Shown piece by piece: positions 1 through 5,997 of a stretch of 7,676 nt of DNA. The notes under the pieces were generated by a model. That model ran no database searches. It was not told the DNA's origin and worked only from the letters and a program-made list of their open reading frames with translations. The stretch comes from Cytophagaceae bacterium UBA7467 (GTDB lineage: Bacteria > Bacteroidota > Bacteroidia > Cytophagales > Spirosomataceae). Numbering within the stretch: the first letter of the stretch is position 1; each line of letters starts with the position of its first letter. Made by a program: the position numbers and the translations under genes. The stretch spans positions 1 through 7,676 of the forward strand of contig DLPD01000025.1 in the NCBI GenBank assembly GCA_002479785.1, in the 5' to 3' direction.

Positions 1-243
1 CATGAGCAATTGTGGTTTTGGCGTCAAGACTTGATGGCGGCTGGATTAGCGCCAGTAGGCAAAACAATAGGAATGAAACTGATGGCGTTCACCTTAGCCC
101 ATCCGGCGATTTACCGATTAGGCGGATCGCTTCTAAGGAGATTTGCTCCCCTATTAAATTCCCGTTTAAATCCTTGGTACAAACAGCGGGAAATGCCTGT
201 TGCCCCCAAGGAGAGTTTTCAAGAATGGTACCAAAAACGATGA
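1..243 (+). CDS. lutB: LutB-like iron-sulfur lactate oxidation protein, C-terminal fragment
   Basis: This is the last 80 codons of a gene whose start lies before the window; the frame is open from base 1. The visible end resembles the C-terminus of LutB/YkgF proteins. It has a W-rich start, a hydrophobic helix around residues 25-45, and the tail NPWYKQREMPVAPKESFQEW, which matches the family pattern of NPW, a basic stretch, then P-x-x-P-K-E-S-F. In the family, LutB carries two 4Fe-4S clusters and works with LutA and LutC in cytoplasmic oxidation of L-lactate to pyruvate. The cluster-binding cysteines are upstream and cannot be checked here. The TGA stop overlaps the ATG of the next gene (ATGA at 240-243), which is typical of translationally coupled lutBC. 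The family call rests on the tail motif and on the LutC neighbour. Confidence 0.85.
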   Translation, partial: HEQLWFWRQDLMAAGLAPVGKTIGMKLMAFTLAHPAIYRLGGSLLRRFAPLLNSRLNPWYKQREMPVAPKESFQEWYQKR

Positions 244-737
244 GCGCAAGAGAAGAGATTTTAGGGAAAATTCACGTGCAAAGCGAAATAAATCATCCGG
301 GCGATTTTAAAGGTGCATCGGAAGATTTTGATTTCAAGGCTTCTTTGGAAGTGGTGGGAGCGCGTGTCTTGACTCCAGAGGAGTTAGAAATCGAATTCCC
401 CGGAAGACGACGTTATGAAAAAACGATGGATGGCTTGAATTTAGCTGATGTGGAAGTATTGGAAATTGATGGTGAGTTTGGTGTAGCGGAGAATGGGGCG
501 ATTTGGTTGACGGAAGAGGCATTACCACATCGGGTGGCGCCGTTTATTTGCCAACATTTAGTGATTAATGTTTCTAAAATAGTACCGAATATGCACGCGG
601 CTTATGCGGAATTAAATAAGCCAAACTCGAATTTCGGTTTGTTTTTAGCCGGTCCATCGAAGACCGCGGATATCGAGCAATCGCTCGTGATTGGGGCACA
701 CGGTGCTCGTAGTTTAACCGTGGTAATCCGCGCTTAA
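240..737 (+). CDS. lutC: LutC-like protein (LUD domain), lactate utilization
   Basis: The protein has 165 residues and belongs to the LutC/YkgG (LUD, formerly DUF162) family, the third component of the LutABC lactate oxidation complex in the cytoplasm. The diagnostic region is the C-terminal GPSKTADIEQ at residues 138-147, followed by the glycine-rich segment LVIGAHGAR and a short beta strand. The middle segment with GVAENGAIW (about residues 80-88) is also typical. I chose the ATG at 240 because it overlaps the lutB stop by four bases; the same frame stays open further upstream, but there it only shadows lutB. The protein is shorter than the 190-240 residues usual for the family, mainly through a reduced N-terminal half. 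The conserved C-terminal core is intact, so I see no sign of a pseudogene. Confidence 0.9.
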   Translation: MSAREEILGKIHVQSEINHPGDFKGASEDFDFKASLEVVGARVLTPEELEIEFPGRRRYEKTMDGLNLADVEVLEIDGEFGVAENGAIWLTEEALPHRVAPFICQHLVINVSKIVPNMHAAYAELNKPNSNFGLFLAGPSKTADIEQSLVIGAHGARSLTVVIRA

Positions 738-750
738 TTTTGTATTTTTG
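735..750 (+). promoter_or_regulatory. Possible promoter: two tandem Bacteroidota -7 boxes
   Basis: Two consecutive matches to the Bacteroidota -7 consensus TAnnTTTG occur: TAATTTTG at 735-742 and TATTTTTG at 743-750. They sit directly before the glucosaminidase ATG at 757, in the 19-base gap after lutC. I see no clean TTG -33 element at the expected 17-23 base spacing, so the call is weak. If the downstream box is used, transcription would begin almost at the start codon and the leader would be very short or absent. Confidence 0.35.
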
Positions 751-756
751 CTTCGT

Positions 757-1200
757 ATGAAGCCCATTTTCTTCTTTGCTATCCTGTTTTTTCAGTATTC
801 AGCGCTAGCCTTTCAAGGTACGCAGGATAAAATTCAACGCTACAAACCCTTTATTGATTCGTTATCCCAAGCGTATGGAATTCCATCGAAATTAATTATT
901 GGAGTAGGTATTTGCGAGTCAGGTTTTGGCCAGTCTAAACAATCCATTAAGCAAAATAATTACTTTGGATTGCGCGGTAAATACGTTCGTAAAAAGAAGT
1001 CGAGTTTTAAGCATTATGCGCGTCCGGAGGATAGTATGGTAGATTTTTGCGAGGTTTTGGCCAGTAAAAAATATTACATTCTGCTAAAAGGAAATCCAGA
1101 TCCTATGAAATGGACGCGGGCAATGGCAAAGGCGCGTTATGCGGCGAATGCGAAACGCTGGATTCGGTTAATGAAAAAATCTTTTACGTTGGTTGATTAG
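757..1200 (+). CDS. Exported glucosaminidase-domain (GH73-like) peptidoglycan hydrolase
   Basis: This 147-residue protein consists of a signal peptide (about residues 1-19: Lys2, a hydrophobic FFFAILFF core and an ALA-F cleavage region) and one glucosaminidase domain (PF01832/GH73 type). Residues 35-80 carry the family signature: AYGIPSKLIIGVGICESGFG, with Glu54 as the expected catalytic acid, then NNYFGL at 67-72. The DSMVDFCEVL segment and the C-terminal YAANAKRW also fit. Members cleave the GlcNAc-beta-1,4-MurNAc bond of peptidoglycan in the periplasm or at the cell surface. No LysM or other wall-binding domain is present, so this is a minimal form. I chose the ATG at 757 because the signal peptide begins there; an in-frame TTG at 748 would add three residues. 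The next gene begins on the base after this stop, so the two are probably co-transcribed and coupled. Confidence 0.9.
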   Translation: MKPIFFFAILFFQYSALAFQGTQDKIQRYKPFIDSLSQAYGIPSKLIIGVGICESGFGQSKQSIKQNNYFGLRGKYVRKKKSSFKHYARPEDSMVDFCEVLASKKYYILLKGNPDPMKWTRAMAKARYAANAKRWIRLMKKSFTLVD

Positions 1201-2052
1201 ATGAAAAGGTTTTATCTGTTTTGGGCGGCTCTTTGTTTTATTTTAGCCTGTTCTGGGCTGTATTTGTACAGTTATATTCCCAGCACCTATTTACTTGCGG
1301 ATCAAGAAATCAAGAAATTATTCGAGGTTGAAACACCTGTCCAGAAAGTAGAGAAAATCATCGAAGCCGCTAAAATTGACACGATTCCTACCTATATAAT
1401 TCCGAAAGATACGACTACTTTAGTTTATTCTGCCATTCCTGAGCCCGTTTTGCCAGACTCGAGTGTGGATGATTCTACGCAGCACCGGGTATTATTAATA
1501 GGGGATTCTGAAGCCGGAGGGATGAAAAATGTGCTGAATGATTATTGCCAAAGTAACGGCCACAAACTCGTCGCCACCGTTGAATGGGCTTCGGCCACTT
1601 CAATAAACTTTGCAAAATCGGATACGATCTCTAAGATTATCAAGCGTTATCGTCCTAGTTTTGTGTTCGTACTATTTGGATTAAATGAAGTGTTAGCAAA
1701 AGATTATTCGACGAGAAAAACCTTAGCTAGGCAATTTCAAAAGCGATTAAATGGCATTCCTTACGCCTGGATAGGACCTACGAATTGGGGTTATGATTAC
1801 GTCGTTTCTGATGCCTTTCAAGCGGCGGCTGACTCCGCTGCCTTTTTCTCCTCTAAGCACTTAGTACTTCCTAAAGCCACGGATGGAAGACATCCATCCT
1901 TGCTGGGGTACCGCATTTGGATGGGAAATGTGGCGAATTGGTTACAGGAATCGAGTCGTTGGAAGATACGGATGATGCCGCCGGAGCGGTTTGGCTATCC
2001 GAAAAAATACAAAGCAATTGTCTTAAATGCAGCAGATTATAGAGGTTATTAA
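1201..2052 (+). CDS. Membrane-anchored SGNH/GDSL-type esterase or acetyltransferase
   Basis: The 283-residue protein begins with a single membrane segment (about residues 4-27), likely an uncleaved N-terminal anchor facing the periplasm. A 60-residue linker rich in Pro, Thr and acidic residues follows, and then an SGNH domain. Block I is LLIGDSEAGG with the nucleophile Ser103. Block III is FGLNEV with Asn162. Block V is DGRHPS with Asp228 and His231. Block II is poorly conserved (VEWASATSIN). The catalytic triad therefore looks complete. In MBOAT/SGNH pairs such as AlgI with AlgJ/AlgX and PatA with PatB, the SGNH partner transfers acetyl groups to an extracytoplasmic polysaccharide. Its place just before an MBOAT gene, with a 26-base overlap, suggests that role. 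An esterase is the alternative. The ATG directly follows the previous stop. Confidence 0.85.
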   Translation: MKRFYLFWAALCFILACSGLYLYSYIPSTYLLADQEIKKLFEVETPVQKVEKIIEAAKIDTIPTYIIPKDTTTLVYSAIPEPVLPDSSVDDSTQHRVLLIGDSEAGGMKNVLNDYCQSNGHKLVATVEWASATSINFAKSDTISKIIKRYRPSFVFVLFGLNEVLAKDYSTRKTLARQFQKRLNGIPYAWIGPTNWGYDYVVSDAFQAAADSAAFFSSKHLVLPKATDGRHPSLLGYRIWMGNVANWLQESSRWKIRMMPPERFGYPKKYKAIVLNAADYRGY

Positions 2053-3520
2053 GCAGGCGATCGGGTTAATCCCGTATGATCAGCTCCTTCGTGAATTTAT
2101 GCTGTATTCTACGAAAGAGCCTTGGTTTTTTACGGAGTTTTCTTTCCTATTTACTTTCGGGATTTTTCTCTTTTTCTATGCCCTCCTTTTTACGCAAAAT
2201 GCCCTGCGCAAACTCTATTTAATCGCATTTAGTTTATTCTTTTACTATAAATCGAGCGGCCCTTATTTGCTGCTTTTTGTGTTTCAAATTGTAGTGGATT
2301 TCCTTTTTGCAAAAAAAATAGAAAAACAGGATGGTTCTTCAAGGCAAATTTGGGCTACCATCGCTGTGCTGTTTAGCCTTTCTTTTTTGCTCTATTTTAA
2401 GTACCCTAACTTCATTTTAGCGAATACGAATTGGCTCTTATTGACGCATTTTGAACCGGTGGATTTGTTTCTTCCCATCGGAATTTCTTTTTATACCTTT
2501 CAGTCGATTTCCTACATCGTGGACGTGTACCGCGGAGAGATTCGGTCCTCTAAAAGCTTCCTTGATTATGCCTTTTATATGACCTTTTTCCCGCATTTGG
2601 TGGCGGGTCCCATTGTCCGTGCGAAGGATTTTTTAGGCCAAATAAATTCACCTGAAAACCTCGATGCGCGCCGCTACAAGGAAAGTCTGTTTCGAATAGT
2701 GACTGGATTGATCAAGAAATTATTAATCGCAGATTACCTAGGGAAATACGTTGATATGGTATTTGATAATCCGTCCTTTTATACGGGAGGGGAGAATCTG
2801 TTAGGGGCTCTGGCTTACAGTTTTCAAATCTATTTTGACTTTTCTGGTTATTCCGATATTGCCATTGGATTAGCGTTATTAGTAGGTTATCGGTTGAAGG
2901 AGAATTTTGAAAACCCGTATGGAGCCTCGAATGTGACGGAATTTTGGCGTAAATGGCATATTTCCTTATCCTCTTGGTTACGCGATTATGTCTACATTCC
3001 TTTGGGAGGGAATCGAAAAGGAACGCTAAACACCTATCTTTTTTTGTTGATCACGATGTTAGTGGGCGGATTTTGGCACGGAGCAAGCTGGCAATTTGTT
3101 TGCTGGGGAGCGGCGCATGGATTAGCGTTAGCACTTCACAAAGCGGTTCATAAACACCTGCCAGAAGGCAAATGGATGGATTTTATTGGAGGCGTCTGTA
3201 CCTTTAGCTTTGTGACTTTCTGTTGGATTTTCTTCCGGGCGTCTGATTTTGATACGGCCTTATTGATGCTGAATCAAATGGCTAATGCAACTTCAGCGCT
3301 AGATTTTGTGGGATTTTGGTTTTCTCGAAACGAACTGGCAATTTTGCTCGTGGCCCTTTTGTCTTGGACGATAATTCCCGGAAATTGGAAAGTGAAATTA
3401 GTGGAATGGACATTTTATGTTCCTTCTTTCTTTTGGTTCTTCATTTTGCTTGCGGCCCTTCAATTAATTATTCAGTTTCGTGACACTTTGGTGCAACCCT
3501 TTATTTACTTTCAATTTTGA
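2027..3520 (+). CDS. MBOAT-family membrane O-acyltransferase (AlgI/PatA-like)
   Basis: The 497-residue polytopic inner-membrane protein has roughly ten or more hydrophobic segments. Family hallmarks are LPIGISFYTFQSISYIVDVY (about 150-170), HLVAGPIVR at 190-198, YFDFSGYSDIAIG (about 270), EFWRKWHISLSSWLRDYVY with His311, IPLGGNRKG, and GGFWHGASW with His351, the histidine generally considered catalytic. Proteins of this type pass an acetyl group from a cytoplasmic donor across the membrane to a periplasmic SGNH partner, which modifies alginate, cellulose, peptidoglycan or other glycans. The ATG at 2027 overlaps the previous gene by 26 bases. I preferred it to the in-frame ATG at 2099 because an amphipathic stretch followed by a T-E/R-F segment before the first membrane helix is usual in Bacteroidota relatives. 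SGNH genes on both sides support an O-acetylation role; the substrate cannot be read from this protein. Confidence 0.95.
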   Translation: MQQIIEVIKQAIGLIPYDQLLREFMLYSTKEPWFFTEFSFLFTFGIFLFFYALLFTQNALRKLYLIAFSLFFYYKSSGPYLLLFVFQIVVDFLFAKKIEKQDGSSRQIWATIAVLFSLSFLLYFKYPNFILANTNWLLLTHFEPVDLFLPIGISFYTFQSISYIVDVYRGEIRSSKSFLDYAFYMTFFPHLVAGPIVRAKDFLGQINSPENLDARRYKESLFRIVTGLIKKLLIADYLGKYVDMVFDNPSFYTGGENLLGALAYSFQIYFDFSGYSDIAIGLALLVGYRLKENFENPYGASNVTEFWRKWHISLSSWLRDYVYIPLGGNRKGTLNTYLFLLITMLVGGFWHGASWQFVCWGAAHGLALALHKAVHKHLPEGKWMDFIGGVCTFSFVTFCWIFFRASDFDTALLMLNQMANATSALDFVGFWFSRNELAILLVALLSWTIIPGNWKVKLVEWTFYVPSFFWFFILLAALQLIIQFRDTLVQPFIYFQF

Positions 3521-3541
3521 GGTATGTATGTCTGTTTTTTG
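3517..3541 (+). other. Ambiguous start region: TTGA overlap, out-of-frame ATGs, T6 run
   Basis: The SGNH frame reads from a TTG at 3517-3519. Two ATGs at 3524 and 3528, just after a GAGG sequence, are in other frames and reach stops without giving an SGNH protein. A run of six T follows at 3535-3540. One more T would put the ATG at 3524 in frame and give MYVCFFGLFAYPLIA; one fewer would do the same for the ATG at 3528. Possible explanations are a TTG start, a single-base sequence error, or length variation of the T-run. Confidence 0.5.
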
Positions 3542-4707
3542 GGTTGTTTGCCTATCCTCTTATTGCCAAAGTGGATTCAACAGAAGTTTGTCATTCCTGT
3601 AACGTCATTCAGCGCGATGCAGATATTGCCGCTTTAGCCCCCAAATGGAAGTCAGGAAAATTGAAAATACTTCATCTAGGTGATTCTCATGTGCAAATTG
3701 GCCATTTCACAGGTGAGTTGAAACGCTTGTTAGGCGTACAAAATTCAGGTATTCAATTTCCTTATAGCCTCGCTAACAGTGTCGATGGTCGTGTCCTGAA
3801 AACCAAAGCACAGGGTCGCTGGGAAGGAATTTCCATCCTAAAACCAACGTCCGGAAAGAATATTGGATTGGCCGGTTATGCTGTTTCCACCCGTGATAGT
3901 ACGGCACAAATCACTTTTACCTTAAAAGACTCTTTAGCTTCGTTGAACCACATTCGGGTTTGGTGTGGTGCAGATTCTTGCGCTATGATCCCTGCTGTAG
4001 GACCAGCATTTAGTGTAGTTAAACGAGGACAAAGTGGGAACGTAGCTTATTGGGATTTTAAAAGCAAGCATGTGCAAAGTCAATTCACCTTATCACTTCA
4101 AAAACATGCCGCGCAACAAGACGAATTTACGCTTCACGGGGTAGAGATTTTGACCCCAAATTCGAGTATCGATTACCAAGATTTGGGTGTGGCAGGTGCT
4201 CAATTTACGCATTTGAAGTCTCGTGGGAATGAAGCATTGTCCCAAATAGAGCTATTGAAACCAGATCTAATTATTTGCTCCTTTGGAACCAATGAAGCCT
4301 ATAATGCCAAATGGAATCAAGTTAATTATCGTCAGGCGCTTATCGAGTTTATGCAAGAGGTGAAGTCCAAATCTCCAGAAACGGTCTTTCTGATTACCAG
4401 TCCACCTGATACCCGCAGTCAGAAAAGAATTCCACCCTTTCAACGAGAGGTTGTTCAGGTTTTAGCGGAATTACCTGTCCCTTATTATGATTTGAATCAA
4501 GTGATGGGTGGTTATGGTTCTTGCGAAGCTTGGGTGAAAAATGGATGTTTTCTAAAAGATCAATTGCATTTAACGAAAGAGGGCTATCAATTACAAGCTA
4601 AATTATTGGCTTTGGCCTTATTCAAATCCTGGGGTGATCAATCCGCATTTAGCCCTTTAGAAAATCAGGTCAATCAGCATACAGTCAGCATTGGAATTAC
4701 TAAATAA
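3517..4707 (+). CDS. Exported SGNH O-acetylesterase/transferase, Ape1/PatB-like, with inserted beta domain
   Basis: The 396-residue protein has an N-terminal export signal (about residues 3-17) and a split SGNH domain. Block I is LHLGDSHVQIG with nucleophile Ser57. Block II is GVAGAQF (about 226-232). Block III is FGTNEA with Asn259. Block V is DQLH with Asp348 and His351. About 170 residues separate blocks I and II and look beta-rich, like the inserted carbohydrate-binding-type domain of the Ape1 peptidoglycan O-acetylesterases; this similarity is judged from memory. Three cysteine pairs (25/28, 150/155, 336/344) could form periplasmic disulfides. Its place directly after the MBOAT gene suggests removal or transfer of acetyl groups on the same glycan. 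The start is unusual: no in-frame ATG exists near the 5' end, and the TTG at 3517 overlaps the MBOAT stop as TTGA. Signal-peptide coding begins immediately after it. Confidence 0.85.
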   Translation: MRYVCLFFGLFAYPLIAKVDSTEVCHSCNVIQRDADIAALAPKWKSGKLKILHLGDSHVQIGHFTGELKRLLGVQNSGIQFPYSLANSVDGRVLKTKAQGRWEGISILKPTSGKNIGLAGYAVSTRDSTAQITFTLKDSLASLNHIRVWCGADSCAMIPAVGPAFSVVKRGQSGNVAYWDFKSKHVQSQFTLSLQKHAAQQDEFTLHGVEILTPNSSIDYQDLGVAGAQFTHLKSRGNEALSQIELLKPDLIICSFGTNEAYNAKWNQVNYRQALIEFMQEVKSKSPETVFLITSPPDTRSQKRIPPFQREVVQVLAELPVPYYDLNQVMGGYGSCEAWVKNGCFLKDQLHLTKEGYQLQAKLLALALFKSWGDQSAFSPLENQVNQHTVSIGITK

Positions 4708-4719
4708 TTCCTATATTTA
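4691..4719 (+). promoter_or_regulatory. Possible Bacteroidota promoter before the Gfo/Idh gene
   Basis: TTG at 4691-4693, an 18-base spacer, then TATATTTA at 4712-4719 match the Bacteroidota -33/-7 arrangement (TTG, 17-23 bases, TAnnTTTG) except for the last base. Transcription would begin near 4725, leaving a leader of about 15 bases before the ATG at 4740. The -33 element lies inside the end of the preceding SGNH gene. No terminator hairpin is visible in the 32-base gap, so read-through from upstream is also possible. Confidence 0.4.
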
Positions 4720-4739
4720 GTGCAAAACCTGTTTAATCT

Positions 4740-5996
4740 ATGTCAGTTTCAAGAAGAAAGTTTATAGGACAATCAGTTCTAGGTTTGGCTGCGTTTAGCA
4801 TCGTGCCACGGCACGTGTTAGGTAAGGGCTTTTTAGCGCCATCGGATCAATTAACAAAAGCGATTATCGGTACAGGAGGAATGGGACGAGGGCACATCCC
4901 TTATGCGGGTACTCGCGTGGTTGCTCTTTGCGATGTGGATAAGAAGAACTTACAGCTCGGATTAGATAAAGTGGAAAAGGGAGTAAAATCTTTTCACGAT
5001 TACCGGGAGATGATTCAATTGCCTGAAGTGGATATTGTGCACGTGGCTACTCCGCCTCATTGGCATGGAATTATGGCGGCAGATGCCGCAAGAGCAGGGA
5101 AAGATATTTGGTGTGAGAAGCCAATGACGCGAACGATTGGGGAGGGGAAACGCTTGAAAGAAGCCGTTCAACAACACGGACGGATTTTTAGATTGAACAC
5201 CTGGTTTCGCTTTGAAGGCAATTTTTATGGAATGAATACAACTGTAAAACCGATGAAAAAGGTGGTCGATTCAGGACTCTTGGGTTGGCCTTTGAAGTTT
5301 ACGGTGAGTAAGCATACCGGTTTTGATTGGAAGTTTTATTGGGTTGGCAAGACGGATTTGACGCCTCAGCCAGTGCCTTTGGAATTAGATTACGAAAGCT
5401 GGTTAGGGCCTGCACCCTATAAACCCTATAACGTACACCGCACCCACCAAACTTTCCGAGGCTATTGGGATTACGATGGCGGTGCACTAGGAGATATGGG
5501 GCAGCATTATTTGGATCCGATTCAATACATGCTTGGCAAGGACAATGAATCGCCAGTATACATCGAAGTGGATGCGCCCGTGCAAGATAAAGACGCCGTG
5601 GGGATATTTAATCGCATTACCTACACCTATGCGGATGGTTGTCAAATCGTTTTGGATGGCGAAGCTAAAGACGAGAAAGTAGCTTACATCGAAGGACCTA
5701 AAGGGAAATTGTACCGCAATATGCAGTCAGATATTCCGGATTTGGCCAAAAAACTAGCCGAATTTCCGGAACCCGTGATGCAACAAACGGATTTTGTTGA
5801 TTCGGTTAAGAACCGCAAGAAATTTGCCTTGAACGAGGAAAATGGTCACCGTTCTTGTACCTTAATTAACTTAGGTTTAATAGCGATGCGCGTGCATCGT
5901 AACTTAAAATTTGACCCCATCAATCAAGTAATTGTAGGGGATGACGAGGCAAACCGCCTGATGGATCAACCGATGCGCGCACCTTATATTTTATAA
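4740..5996 (+). CDS. Tat-exported Gfo/Idh/MocA-family NAD(P)-dependent oxidoreductase
   Basis: The 418-residue protein opens with a twin-arginine signal (SRRKFIG, Arg5-Arg6, then a hydrophobic stretch to about residue 22), so it is probably exported folded with its cofactor bound. A Rossmann fold follows, with GTGGMG at 44-49 and Asp65 at the end of the second strand. The EKP motif is at 126-128, with the lysine expected to act in catalysis. The C-terminal substrate domain contains GDMGQH (His256, the usual catalytic-site histidine region). Length fits secreted members of the family in Bacteroidota. These enzymes oxidise or reduce sugar hydroxyls, and several exported ones make 3-keto sugars from glycosides. 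The DUF1080 gene one base downstream supports that reading. The exact substrate is unknown. A possible promoter precedes it, so the pair is probably a unit separate from the O-acetylation genes. Confidence 0.93.
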   Translation: MSVSRRKFIGQSVLGLAAFSIVPRHVLGKGFLAPSDQLTKAIIGTGGMGRGHIPYAGTRVVALCDVDKKNLQLGLDKVEKGVKSFHDYREMIQLPEVDIVHVATPPHWHGIMAADAARAGKDIWCEKPMTRTIGEGKRLKEAVQQHGRIFRLNTWFRFEGNFYGMNTTVKPMKKVVDSGLLGWPLKFTVSKHTGFDWKFYWVGKTDLTPQPVPLELDYESWLGPAPYKPYNVHRTHQTFRGYWDYDGGALGDMGQHYLDPIQYMLGKDNESPVYIEVDAPVQDKDAVGIFNRITYTYADGCQIVLDGEAKDEKVAYIEGPKGKLYRNMQSDIPDLAKKLAEFPEPVMQQTDFVDSVKNRKKFALNEENGHRSCTLINLGLIAMRVHRNLKFDPINQVIVGDDEANRLMDQPMRAPYIL

Positions 5997-5997
5997 A

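Noticed and set aside
12..239. Upstream extension of the lutC frame to base 12
   Set aside because: This part shadows the lutB coding frame and has no family similarity; the ATGA overlap at 240 is the natural start.
334..528. Minus-strand open frame of 64 codons inside lutC
   Set aside because: Low-complexity Pro/His/Ser composition, antisense to a well-supported gene, no family features.
674..687. Short perfect hairpin CGAGC-AATC-GCTCG near the 3' end of lutC, possible terminator
   Set aside because: It lies inside the coding sequence, encodes the conserved IEQSLV segment, and has no T-run after it.
1881..1898. GGATG...CATCC inverted repeat
   Set aside because: It encodes the catalytic block V (DGRHPS) of the SGNH protein and is explained by protein constraint.
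2953..3153. Open frame of 66 codons inside the MBOAT gene
   Set aside because: It overlaps the most conserved MBOAT motifs in another frame and has no features of its own.
4802..4815. Inverted repeat CGTGCC-AC-GGCACG, possible operator
   Set aside because: It is within the signal-peptide coding region of the oxidoreductase gene, occurs once, has no second copy or known operator match, and can arise from the VPRHV codons.
4962..5487. Two minus-strand open frames inside the oxidoreductase gene
   Set aside because: Both are antisense to conserved coding sequence and show no recognisable protein features.
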